Positions 1 through 7,291 of a DNA stretch of 64,000 nucleotides are shown here, piece by piece; the first letter of the stretch is position 1; each line of letters starts with the position of its first letter. Source of the stretch: Pseudonocardia sp. C8 (GTDB lineage: Bacteria > Actinomycetota > Actinomycetes > Mycobacteriales > Pseudonocardiaceae); the NCBI RefSeq assembly GCF_014267175.1, contig NZ_JACMTR010000002.1, positions 1,066,001 to 1,130,000 on the forward strand, given 5' to 3'. Made by a program: the position numbers and the translations under genes. The notes under the pieces are model-generated. The model searched no databases and was not told where the DNA came from. It saw nothing but the letters and a program-made list of their open reading frames with translations.

Positions 1-488
1 TCCCACATGTCGAGCATGACGACCGGGACCTGCCCGGCCGGCAGCTGCGACTGCTGGTCGTAGAGCTGGTGGACCAGCAGCCGCCCGCCGAGGGTGTCCC
101 AGCCGAGGATGGCCCAGCCGGAGCCCTGGATCGTCGTGGCGGCCGCGGTGAAGTGCGCCCGGAAGGCGTCGAACGAGCCGAACTCCTCGTCGATGGCGGC
201 GGCGAGCTCGCCGGTCGGCTTGTCCCCGCCCTCCGGGGACAGGTTCTTCCAGAAGATCGAGTGGTTGACGTGGCCGCCGAGGTTGAAGGCGAGGGTCTTC
301 TCCAGCCCGACGATCGCGCCGAAGTCGTCCTTCTCCCGGGCCTCGGCGAGCTTGTCGAGCGTGCCGTTGAGGCCCTGGACGTAGGTGTTGTGGTGCTTGG
401 AGTGGTGCAGCTCCATGATCTCCGGCGCGATGTGCGGGGCGAGCGCGCCGTAGTCGTAGGGAAGATCCGGGAGCGTGTACTCGGCCAT
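1..488 (-). CDS. sodF: Superoxide dismutase, Fe/Mn family (probably Fe-SOD), 3' end cut by window edge
   Basis: Cytoplasmic enzyme that dismutates superoxide to oxygen and hydrogen peroxide. About 162 codons from ATG at 488 are visible; the C-terminus lies beyond base 1. The N-terminus matches the family, with the ELHHSKHH helix carrying the first metal ligand (His28), a [10 protein letters not shown] segment with the second His, and the LDMWE segment with the Asp ligand just at the edge. About 200 residues are expected in full. The Fe rather than Mn assignment rests on the Nur box upstream and on a Ni-SOD gene 2 kb away, the pairing known from Streptomyces; residues alone do not prove the metal. 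In that system nickel-loaded Nur represses sodF, so this gene should be expressed when nickel is scarce. Confidence 0.93.
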   Translation of the reverse strand, partial: MAEYTLPDLPYDYGALAPHIAPEIMELHHSKHHNTYVQGLNGTLDKLAEAREKDDFGAIVGLEKTLAFNLGGHVNHSIFWKNLSPEGGDKPTGELAAAIDEEFGSFDAFRAHFTAAATTIQGSGWAILGWDTLGGRLLVHQLYDQQSQLPAGQVPVVMLDMW

Positions 489-624
489 CGGTGGTCTCCG
501 ACCTCCTCGGTGACGGGGAGCGTGGCGGGCTGCCACGCCGTTCACATGCCAGTGTCTCGCAACAGCCACGAACTCGCGATGCGACGCGCTCGCGTGGACG
601 GATCGATTCGCCAGATGTACTCTG

Positions 625-641
625 CTGCAAGTCACTTGCAG
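625..641. promoter_or_regulatory. Nur box (nickel-responsive operator) upstream of the Fe-SOD gene
   Basis: A perfect dyad, CTGCAAGT-C-ACTTGCAG, contains exactly the published Streptomyces Nur motif TGCAA-N5-TTGCA at 626-640. It lies about 140 bp upstream of the sodF start. On the minus strand a weak -35 (CTGCAA) and -10 (TACATC) separated by 16 bp overlap it, so a bound repressor would cover the promoter. The motif match is seen directly; binding by Nur is inferred. Confidence 0.75.
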
Positions 642-738
642 GAGTGGCCGCGGCAGTGATCGTTCTGGCAGCTCGACACCCGCCGCCGGCGGCGCCGCCG
701 GCCGGTTCGCCCGGTCGCGGCGCCGCCGGGCTCCGCCC

Positions 739-1296
739 CTACCCGAGGAGCTCGCCGAGCTTCCGGACGGTTGCCCAGTTGCGGGCCGTGCCACCACCGT
801 CGGCGGCCCCGGTCCGTGCCGACAGGCGGGCGCCCAGCTCGCTGCGCCCGATCCCGTCGGGCAGGTGCAGGTAGACGACCCGTCCGACGATCTCGGCGGT
901 ACCGCGCCCGCCCTTGGCGCGCTCGGCCTCCAGCGCCGCGGCGAACCGGGCCCGCTCGGCGTCGTCCGGCGGGGCGGCGCGGAACACCGCGTGCAGCTGC
1001 TTCGGGTCGGTGACCTGCGGGAACGGGTTCGCCTCGACCGCGGCGACGTACTCCTCGCGGTCGAACACCACGGCCGGCCGGGGGACGCCGAGGTCGTCCC
1101 GGAGCACCTCCTCGATCGTCGCCGCCACCACGGCCGGGTCCGGGTCCGTGCTGCTGAGGACGACGTTGCCGGACTGGATGTAGGTCGCGACGTCGGTGAA
1201 GCCGCGCCGGGCCAGCAGCCGCCGCAGGTCGGCCATGGGCACCTTCCCGGAGCCTCCGACGTTGATCCCGCGCAGCAGCGCGACATGGGTGCGCAC
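739..1296 (-). CDS. DUF1697 family protein
   Basis: A 185-residue protein of the DUF1697 family, which has no established biochemical role. The family hallmark LLRGINVGG lies right at the N-terminus, followed by the ADLR segment and the YIQSGNVV strand. I chose the GTG at 1296 because the family normally begins just before [10 protein letters not shown] and no stronger start is seen. The gene lies between the Fe-SOD and TauE genes; the 250-bp stretch between it and sodF holds the Nur box. No metal-binding or catalytic motif is evident. Confidence 0.85.
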   Translation of the reverse strand: MRTHVALLRGINVGGSGKVPMADLRRLLARRGFTDVATYIQSGNVVLSSTDPDPAVVAATIEEVLRDDLGVPRPAVVFDREEYVAAVEANPFPQVTDPKQLHAVFRAAPPDDAERARFAAALEAERAKGGRGTAEIVGRVVYLHLPDGIGRSELGARLSARTGAADGGGTARNWATVRKLGELLG

Positions 1297-1328
1297 GCCG
1301 TGATCCTGCCCCGCCCGGTCAGCGGATG

Positions 1329-2195
1329 TCACCGCGGCCGGGGCGCGGCCTCGTGGCGCCACACCTTCACCGCGGACACCAGCAGGATCGCCGCCAGCGC
1401 CGGGACCAGCACCAGGTCGGGGACGACGCCGAGGAGCAGCGCGCCGCCCAGGCTGCCGGCGACCGAGCCCGCCGTCATCGTCAGCACGAACCTGCCGTGG
1501 CCGCGCAGCACGACGAACGCCCGGTCCCGGCTGTAGCGGGCGAACGCCACGAGCATCGTGGGCAGCGACACCGCCAGCGACAGGCTCCCCGCCAGCTTGA
1601 TGTCGACGCCGTACAGCAGCACGATCGTCGGGATCAGCAGCTCCCCGCCGGCGACGCCCATGATCGCGGCCACCACGCCGATGCCGAAACCGGCGACCAG
1701 GCCGGCGACGACGAGCAGCGGACCGCTCGGCACCGGCGCGGCCGGTGCGCCGCCGAGGTGGGTCGCCACGAGCGCGGCGGCCATCAGCACCAGCAGCGCG
1801 GCGAGGACCGCGTAGAGGGTGCGGGCGCGCATCCGGGTGGCCCACGAGGCCCCGGCCCAGGCACCGGCCAGGCTGCCGCCCAGGAGGTTGACCGCCACCG
1901 GCCAGTGCGGGGCCAGTGCGGCGTACGGCACGGCCACCAGCCGCGCCGGGAGCGCCGTGAGGACCACGGCGAGGCTCATCGCCTTGTTGACGATCACCGC
2001 GTGGAGCGCGGCGAACCCGAACAGCCCGATCAGCAGGGGCAGCCGGAACTCGGCGCCGCCGAGCCCGATCATCCCCCCGAGGACGCCCACCGCGGCACCG
2101 GTGCCGAAGACCGCCGGCACGGATCCGCGCCGGCGACGCGCTGCGGGGAGCTCGGACCCGAGGGGTTCCTCTTCGGGCACGTGAGGAACCGTCAC
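1329..2195 (-). CDS. TauE/SafE family membrane transporter
   Basis: A 288-residue integral membrane protein of the sulfite exporter TauE/SafE family, members of which move sulfite, sulfoacetate or related organic anions. It shows around eight hydrophobic segments in two repeats, each opening with a Gly-rich helix (GVLGGMIGLGGAEF near residue 35 and GVVAAIMGVAGGEL near 175), the internal duplication typical of the family. The substrate cannot be read from sequence. The GTG start at 2195 falls inside a 15-bp tandem duplication (2178-2207), so the exact N-terminus is uncertain. The next start downstream would still keep all membrane segments. It ends 32 bp before the DUF1697 gene and may be cotranscribed with it. 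Confidence 0.88.
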   Translation of the reverse strand: MTVPHVPEEEPLGSELPAARRRRGSVPAVFGTGAAVGVLGGMIGLGGAEFRLPLLIGLFGFAALHAVIVNKAMSLAVVLTALPARLVAVPYAALAPHWPVAVNLLGGSLAGAWAGASWATRMRARTLYAVLAALLVLMAAALVATHLGGAPAAPVPSGPLLVVAGLVAGFGIGVVAAIMGVAGGELLIPTIVLLYGVDIKLAGSLSLAVSLPTMLVAFARYSRDRAFVVLRGHGRFVLTMTAGSVAGSLGGALLLGVVPDLVLVPALAAILLVSAVKVWRHEAAPRPR

Positions 2196-2207
2196 GTGAG
2201 GAACCGT
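2178..2207. repeat. 15-bp tandem duplication across the TauE start codon
   Basis: CACGTGAGGAACCGT occurs twice head to tail (2178-2192 and 2193-2207), perfectly. The GTG start of the TauE-family gene lies within it, so one copy changes the N-terminal peptide and the other the leader. Confidence 0.8.
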
Positions 2208-2295
2208 AGCGGGGACGGCCGGTGATCACCGCTCCGTCCGTTGTGCGGCACCGCGGCCCACCGACGTCGTGCCGTCGGGCCGCCCGGTGACGAGA

Positions 2296-2339
2296 ACGGC
2301 GCCGACCGGCGGGAGCAGGTGCCCGCCGGCCGGCGCCGT
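2296..2339 (-). terminator. Rho-independent-like hairpin after sodN
   Basis: Two 18-base arms (2296-2313 and 2322-2339) pair with a single mismatch around an 8-base loop, 16 bp past the sodN stop. There is no clear U-tract, as is common in high-GC actinobacteria. Confidence 0.6.
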
Positions 2340-2354
2340 CATCCGTGCGCCTAG

Positions 2355-2762
2355 TCAGGCCGCGTTCTTCGTCTCCCAGAAGATCTTGTCGATCTCCGCG
2401 ATGTAGTCCAGCAGCTGCTGGCCGGTGGCCGGGTCGTTCGACCCCTTGGTGCCGGTGGCACCGGCGGCCTTGGTGGCCTTGTTGAACAGCTCGTGGAGCT
2501 GCGGGTACTTCTCGAAGTGCGGGGGCTTGAAGTAGTCGGTCCACAGCACCCACAGGTGGTGCTTGACCAGGTCGGAGCGCTGCTCCTTGATCTCGATGGC
2601 ACGGGACCGGAAGTCCGGGTCCTCGTTGCTCTGGTACTTCTCCTGGATCGCCTTGACCGACTCGGCCTCGATCCGGGCCTGGGCGGGGTCGTAGACGCCG
2701 CAGGGGAGGTCGCAGTGCGCGGTGGCCTCCAGCCGCGGGCGGAGAATGCGGGACAGCCGCAT
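2355..2762 (-). CDS. sodN: Nickel superoxide dismutase
   Basis: A 135-residue precursor of Ni-SOD. Residues 1-15 (MRLSRILRPRLEATA) are the propeptide; cleavage exposes the mature N-terminus HCDLPCGVYDP, the nickel hook in which His1, Cys2 and Cys6 bind nickel. The rest is the four-helix bundle, with the usual KAIQEKY and HHLWVLWTDYFKPPH segments. Length and motifs are canonical. The ATG at 2762 is preceded by GGGAGG. It is divergent from its maturation protease gene. In Streptomyces nickel raises sodN and lowers sodF through Nur, partly by an sRNA from the sodF 3' end pairing with sodN; the corresponding sodF 3' end is outside this window. Confidence 0.97.
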   Translation of the reverse strand: MRLSRILRPRLEATAHCDLPCGVYDPAQARIEAESVKAIQEKYQSNEDPDFRSRAIEIKEQRSDLVKHHLWVLWTDYFKPPHFEKYPQLHELFNKATKAAGATGTKGSNDPATGQQLLDYIAEIDKIFWETKNAA

Positions 2763-2867
2763 GGAATCCTCCCTGGTGGTGATCGTTCTGGCGGTGCCGA
2801 CCCTACCCTCGTGGCCGGGGCGGAGCAGGTCGGGCGGCCCGTGGATTCCACACTGGAGGGAGGCGCC

Positions 2868-3176
2868 GTGCGCTGGCGTCGGGTGACGGTGCGCGGGCCG
2901 TCCATGTCGCCCGCCCTGTCCGACGGCGACGTGGTCCTGGTCCGGTGCGGCGCCCCGGTGCGCGCGGGCGACGTCGTGCTGGTCACCTGGGACTCGCGGC
3001 CCGGTCAGCTGTCGGTGAAGCGGGCCGTCCGCCCGGACGGCGCCGGGTGGGACGTGCGCGGCGACAACCCGTTCGGCTCCACCGACTCGGCGACGCTCGG
3101 CCCGGCGCGGGTCCGGGCGGTCGCCCGCCTCCGGCTGTGGCCCCGTCCCGGCCGGATCCCCGCACCTCGCCACTGA
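2868..3176 (+). CDS. sodX: Nickel-type superoxide dismutase maturation protease (S26 family)
   Basis: A 102-residue signal-peptidase-like (S26) protein that in other actinobacteria and cyanobacteria removes the Ni-SOD propeptide. It has the catalytic Ser in VRGPSMSP, the general-base Lys in LSVKRAV about 40 residues later, and the GDNPFGSTDS box of the family. There is no membrane anchor, which fits a cytoplasmic target. The GTG at 2868 is preceded by GGAGGGAGG. The 105-bp divergent spacing from sodN and the partner function make the assignment firm. Confidence 0.9.
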   Translation: MRWRRVTVRGPSMSPALSDGDVVLVRCGAPVRAGDVVLVTWDSRPGQLSVKRAVRPDGAGWDVRGDNPFGSTDSATLGPARVRAVARLRLWPRPGRIPAPRH

Positions 3177-3228
3177 CCGGCCGGCGCCCCGCGCGCGCCG
3201 GTTGCCCTGGGGGCGGGCTGGTCGAGGC

Positions 3229-3740
3229 GCACGGTCTTGCACGGCGCGGGGTGCGAGCGTGCTGATGATCAGAGCCTCACCCGTAGACACGCACGTTTCG
3301 GGCCCGCCCGGGGCGCCTACGTGCTGGTCACGAGGGCCCGGCTGGTCGAGGCGCACGTCCCTGCCCCGGCCCGGGGCACGTGGTGCTGACGACCGGTGAT
3401 CCGCCGGTTGGGGTGCACGTTTCCGTCCCCGCCGGGGCACCATCGTGCTGATCGTCAGAGCGGGGGTGGTCGGGGTGCACGTTTGCGTCCTGGCGGGGGC
3501 ATCTGGGTGCTGATCACCAGTGGTCGGTCGGTCGGGGTGCACGTTTTCGTCCCGGCCGGGGCATGATCGTGCTGATCACGAGGCGAGACCTGGTCGGCGT
3601 GCACGTTGGCGCCCTGCCACGGGCATCTGCGTGCGGATCACCAGTGGCCGGCCGGGTCGACGCGCACGCTTCCGCCCCACTCCGGACGGCAGCGTGATGA
3701 TCACCGGTGGCCCGGTCGTCGGGGCGCACGTTCGGCACCG
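3229..3740. repeat. Degenerate 62-bp tandem repeat array, eight full units
   Basis: The core GCACG recurs at 3229, 3291, 3353, 3415, 3477, 3539, 3601, 3664 and 3726: spacing is 62 bp except one of 63. Units share GCACGTTT near the start, a GCCGGGGC core, then CGTGCTGATCAC and GGTCGGGGT at the end. Within most units GCACG pairs with CGTGC 24 bases later around an inner GC-rich inverted repeat, so each unit could fold into a hairpin. Because 62 is not divisible by three the array cannot encode a repeat protein. It fills the 720-bp gap between sodX and the FIST gene, which holds no other gene. Function unknown. Confidence 0.9.
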
Positions 3741-3900
3741 GTCGGGGCGGTCGGCGGGCCGGTGAGCGGGGAGACCCGCTCGGCGCCGTTGCGTGAGCCC
3801 GGCGGGCCACAGGGTCGCGAGACCGTGGCGGCGCCCACCGCCCCTCCCGTAGCGTCGGCCGGGACCGGTGGCCTCCCACCGCCGGGGAACGGAGGCGGTG

Positions 3901-5124
3901 ATGACCGCCGAACTGAGGGCCACCGAGCGACGGGTCGGTGACGGTCTCGCCGTCGGGCCGGACCTCACCGGCGCGGCGGAGGTGGCGACCGGCCAGGCCC
4001 TGTCCGCGCTCGGTGCGGCCCCCGACCTGGTCGTCTTCTTCGTCGGCCCGGGGTCGGGACCGTCGGCGCCGGGCACCGAGGTCGAGGCGGCGGGCCTGCG
4101 GGTGATGGAGCTCGCCGGGGCCGGGGCCGCGATCGGGGTGACCGCGCACGGCGTCATCGCCGACGGCCGCGGTGTCGAGGGCGAGCCGGCCGTCGCGGTG
4201 TGGGCGGCGAGCCTGCCCGCGGTGACGGTCCGGACGACGGCGCCGGTGGCGGAACGCCGCCCGGGCGCCGGCCCGCACGGCAGCGGCGCGATCTCGGTGC
4301 GGGGCCTGCGCCCGCCCGCCGAGGACGACCGGGTGGAGATCCTGCTCGTCGACCCGCACGCGTTCCCGATCGGCGGCGTCCTGGAGCGGGGCAACGAGAA
4401 CCGCCCCGGGTTCCCGGTGATCGGCGGCCTGGCCGGAGCACCGGGCGGCCCGGGCGCGAACCGGCTGTTCGTCGACGGCCGGGTGCACACCGGCGGGGCC
4501 GTCGGCGTCCTGCTCGGTGGTGCGGCCGTGCCGCGGATCGCGGTCAGCCAGGGATGCCGGCCGATCGGGCCGTCGATGGTGGTCACCCGGGCCGAGCACA
4601 ACCGGATCGCCGAGCTCGCCGGCAAGCCCGCCGTGGAACGGCTGCGCGAGATCCTCCGCACCCTCCCGCCGGACGAGCGGCAGCAGGCACTGCAGGGCCT
4701 GCACCTCGGCGTGGCCGTCGACGAGTACGCCGACGAGCACGAGCGCGGCGACTTCCTCGTCCGCGCGGTGCTGGCCGTCGACGTCGAGGGCGGCACGATC
4801 GTGGCCGGGGACGTCGTCGAGGTCGGCACCACGGTCCGGCTCCAGGTCCGCGACGTCGCCGGGGCCGCGGAGAACCTGCTCGAGCTGCTCGGCCCGCTGC
4901 GCCGCGACCGCCCTGCGGCCGGCGCGCTGCTGTTCTCCTGCAACGGCCGCGGTGCGGCGATGTTCGGCGACGCCGACCACGACGTCCGCACCGTCCGGGC
5001 CGGCCTCGACCCGGACGGGACCCGGCGGCCACCGGTGGCCGGGTTCTTCGCGGCCGGCGAGATCGGCCCGGTGGGCGCCCGCAACCACCTGCACGGCTTC
5101 ACCGCGTCGGTGCTGGTGGTCTGA
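3901..5124 (+). CDS. FIST-domain sensory protein
   Basis: A 407-residue protein with FIST N-terminal (about residues 20-215) and FIST C-terminal (about 215-380) domains. FIST modules are predicted small-ligand or amino-acid sensor domains, usually linked to signal transduction; here they stand alone with no output domain. Recognisable segments are LVVFFVGPG, GGAVGVLLGG, VSQGCRPIGP, the LLFSCNGRG motif and the C-terminal GFFAAGEIGPV. GGAGG precedes the ATG at 3901. No signal peptide is visible, so it is likely cytoplasmic. It follows the 62-bp repeat array; whether the array affects its expression is unknown. Confidence 0.88.
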   Translation: MTAELRATERRVGDGLAVGPDLTGAAEVATGQALSALGAAPDLVVFFVGPGSGPSAPGTEVEAAGLRVMELAGAGAAIGVTAHGVIADGRGVEGEPAVAVWAASLPAVTVRTTAPVAERRPGAGPHGSGAISVRGLRPPAEDDRVEILLVDPHAFPIGGVLERGNENRPGFPVIGGLAGAPGGPGANRLFVDGRVHTGGAVGVLLGGAAVPRIAVSQGCRPIGPSMVVTRAEHNRIAELAGKPAVERLREILRTLPPDERQQALQGLHLGVAVDEYADEHERGDFLVRAVLAVDVEGGTIVAGDVVEVGTTVRLQVRDVAGAAENLLELLGPLRRDRPAAGALLFSCNGRGAAMFGDADHDVRTVRAGLDPDGTRRPPVAGFFAAGEIGPVGARNHLHGFTASVLVV

Positions 5125-5190
5125 TCCCGCGCGTGATCGGGCCCGCGGGGCCGCGTCGTCGCACGGGTTCGATGCGCGTCGCACGAGACC

Positions 5191-5250
5191 CAACCTGTGC
5201 GGTGCCCGCCCAACCTGTGCGGCCCACGCCCGACCTGTGCGGTGCCCGCA
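5191..5250. repeat. 20-bp tandem repeat, three units
   Basis: Three head-to-tail 20-bp units (5191-5210, 5211-5230, 5231-5250) follow the pattern CRACCTGTGCGGYSCMCGCM. They sit in the 150-bp gap between the convergent FIST and epoxide hydrolase genes. No hairpin is obvious. Confidence 0.85.
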
Positions 5251-5277
5251 TCGGGGCGGGCTGCGCCATCCGCACGG

Positions 5278-6408
5278 TCAGCGCAGGGTGCGGAAGAACC
5301 CCCGCAGCTCGTCCACGAACGTCTCCGGCTGCTCCAGCGACGCGAAGTGCCCGCCGACCGGCGGCCGGGTGAACCAGCGCAGGTCGGTGTAGCGGCGCTC
5401 CAGCCAGTGCCGCGGCAGCTTGACCATCTCCTGCGGGAACTGGGCCACGCCGGTCGGGACGGCCACCTCCTCCATCCTCCGCCGCGCGAAGCTCTCCCAG
5501 TAGATCCGCGCCGACGACGCACCCGTCGCGTTCAGCCAGTACTGCATCACGTTGTCCAGCAGGCGGTCCCGGCTGATCACGTTCTCCGGGTGCCCGGCGC
5601 AGTCGGTCCAGTCCCAGAACTTCTCGACGATCCAGGTGCACTGGGCGACCGGCGAGTCGACCAGGCCGTACCCGATCGTCTGCGGCCGGGTCGACTGCTC
5701 GCTGGAGTAGCCGGCGCCGTACCGGTCGAAGGCCTTCGAGAACGCGATGTCCTCCTTCTCCTGCGTCGACAGCGGCTGCCCGTCGTCGTCGGGACGCGGG
5801 GCGAGCGCCATCGTCAGGTGGATGCCGTACAACATCTCCGGCGCCGCCGTCCCGAGCGCGGAGGTGATCATCGAGCCCCAGTCGCCGCCCTGCGCGGCGA
5901 ACTTGGCGTAGCCGAGCCGGTCCATCAGCTGCGCCCACGCCACGGCGATGCGTTCCACGCCCCAGCCGGGCACGGAGGGCTTCCCGGAGAACCCGAACCC
6001 GGGCAGGGTCGGCAGCACGACGTGGAACGCGTCCGCCGGGTCCTCGGGGTCGGTCAGCGCGGGCAGGACGTCCAGGAACTCGACGATCGAGCCCGGCCAG
6101 CCGTGGGTGAGCAGCAGCGGCATGGCGTCCGGGTGCCGGGAGCGGGCGTGCAGCAGGTGCACCTCGACCGAGTCGTCCCCGCCGCCGTCGAGGCCGGTGC
6201 GGTACTGCGGCCACGAGTTGATCTCCGCCTCGACCCGGCGCCAGTCGTAGCGGGTGCGCCAGTACTCGCAGAGCTCGCGGGCGTAGTCCAGCGGGACGCC
6301 CTGGGTCCAGCCCTCGACGGTGGCCGGGTCGGGCCAGCGGGTCCGGGCCAGCCGCTCGCGCAGGTCGTCGAGCTCGGGCTCGGGGATCTCGATCCGGAAG
6401 TCGCGCAC
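5278..6408 (-). CDS. Epoxide hydrolase (EHN-type alpha/beta hydrolase)
   Basis: A 376-residue soluble enzyme of the epoxide hydrolase N-terminal family, related to juvenile hormone / microsomal epoxide hydrolases. The N-terminal EHN lid (residues 1-110, with RTRWPD) precedes an alpha/beta hydrolase core. The HGWPGS oxyanion motif, the nucleophile Asp in GGDWGS and the catalytic His in VGGHFASLE are all present. It should open epoxides to diols; the substrate is not predictable. The GTG at 6408 gives the family-typical start RDFRIEIPE. It is convergent with the FIST gene and followed by no obvious partner. Confidence 0.9.
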   Translation of the reverse strand: MRDFRIEIPEPELDDLRERLARTRWPDPATVEGWTQGVPLDYARELCEYWRTRYDWRRVEAEINSWPQYRTGLDGGGDDSVEVHLLHARSRHPDAMPLLLTHGWPGSIVEFLDVLPALTDPEDPADAFHVVLPTLPGFGFSGKPSVPGWGVERIAVAWAQLMDRLGYAKFAAQGGDWGSMITSALGTAAPEMLYGIHLTMALAPRPDDDGQPLSTQEKEDIAFSKAFDRYGAGYSSEQSTRPQTIGYGLVDSPVAQCTWIVEKFWDWTDCAGHPENVISRDRLLDNVMQYWLNATGASSARIYWESFARRRMEEVAVPTGVAQFPQEMVKLPRHWLERRYTDLRWFTRPPVGGHFASLEQPETFVDELRGFFRTLR

Positions 6409-6465
6409 GTCGTCACCGTGGCACGGCCGCCGCGCGCCGTCCCGGTGCGGGTGGCATCGGAACGA

Positions 6466-7221
6466 TCACGATGCGAGCGCCCGGCTGATCCCCCTGGCGG
6501 CCGCCCGCACGGCCGGCACCCAGGTGTGCGGGTTGGTCCCGGCCGGGACGACGATCGAAAGCGCGGCCACCACCGGCCCGCCGCCCGCCCGCACGGGTGC
6601 GGCCACCGACAGCGACACCGCCTCGATCTGCCGGTCGGAGATCACGAACCCGCTCGCGCGGGCGCGGGCCAGCAGCGCCCGCACCCCGGCCGGGTCGCAC
6701 ACCGTGTGCGGGGTGAACCGGCGCAGCGGCCGGGCGAGCACCCGCTCGGTGTCGGCCGGGTCGGCGTGCGCGAGCAGCACCAGCCCGACCCCGGTGGCGT
6801 GCGACGGCAGCCGGGACCCGGGCCGGGTGACGATCGAGACCGCGTCCCGGCTGGAGAGCCGCTCGACGTAGACGACCTCGGCCGGGTCCTCGGGGTCCAG
6901 CACGGCGAGCTGGACGTTGTGCCGGGTGACCTCGTGCAGGTCCTCCAGGAACGGCATCGCCGCCTCGCGGAGGCCGTGGCTGGCCGGCGCGAGGTGGGCG
7001 ATCTCCCAGAGCCGCAGGCCGATCCGGTAGCGCCCGTCGTCGCCGCGGTCCAGCGCCCCGCCCGCGGCGAGCTCGCCCACGATCCGGTGCACGGTGGTCA
7101 GCGGCAGCCCGGTCCGCCGCGCGATGTCGGTGAGCCCCAGCGCCGGCGCCTCGGCGGTGAACGCGCCGAGCACGTCCAGCACCCGGGCCGTGACCCCGGA
7201 CCGGGCCGGTCGTGACCCCAT
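6466..7221 (-). CDS. IclR-family regulator, probable regulator of 4-hydroxybenzoate catabolism
   Basis: A 251-residue IclR protein: winged helix at about 10-75 (LTDIARRTGLPLTTVHRIVGEL as recognition region) and an IclR effector domain at 80-250 (LPSHATGVGLVLLA, VSLSVAAPV). The ATG at 7221 was chosen because the winged helix starts shortly after and an upstream in-frame extension is unlike the family. It is divergent from pobA with 70 bp between them, and a 17-bp palindrome lies in that gap, matching the PobR/PcaU/PcaR type of arrangement. Whether it activates or represses is not shown by sequence. Confidence 0.88.
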   Translation of the reverse strand: MGSRPARSGVTARVLDVLGAFTAEAPALGLTDIARRTGLPLTTVHRIVGELAAGGALDRGDDGRYRIGLRLWEIAHLAPASHGLREAAMPFLEDLHEVTRHNVQLAVLDPEDPAEVVYVERLSSRDAVSIVTRPGSRLPSHATGVGLVLLAHADPADTERVLARPLRRFTPHTVCDPAGVRALLARARASGFVISDRQIEAVSLSVAAPVRAGGGPVVAALSIVVPAGTNPHTWVPAVRAAARGISRALAS

Positions 7222-7232
7222 GACCGGGCATT

Positions 7233-7249
7233 CTTCCGCACAGCGGAAG
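7233..7249. promoter_or_regulatory. Candidate IclR operator between regulator and pobA
   Basis: CTTCCGC-ACA-GCGGAAG, a perfect palindrome with 7-bp arms, lies in the 70-bp divergent promoter region. The same TTCCGC-N3-GCGGAA core recurs at 9883-9897, upstream of gtrA. Confidence 0.6.
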
Positions 7250-7291
7250 GCGCGTCGAACGCGGTCGGTCCGTTCGGGGACAGTGCCGGGC

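Noticed and set aside
2355..3542. Extension of the Ni-SOD frame upstream through the repeat array, giving a 395-residue protein
   Set aside because: The nickel hook must follow a short propeptide, and a ribosome site lies just before the ATG at 2762. The extension is translation of divergent-promoter and repeat DNA.
3229..3740. Possible CRISPR array
   Set aside because: There is no alternation of conserved repeat and unique spacer. Similarity runs through the whole 62-bp unit, and no cas genes are in the window.
3514..5193. Long minus-strand open frames across the 62-bp array and the FIST gene
   Set aside because: The 62-bp period shifts frame with every unit, and codon composition does not resemble protein. 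The plus-strand FIST domain explains 3901-5124.
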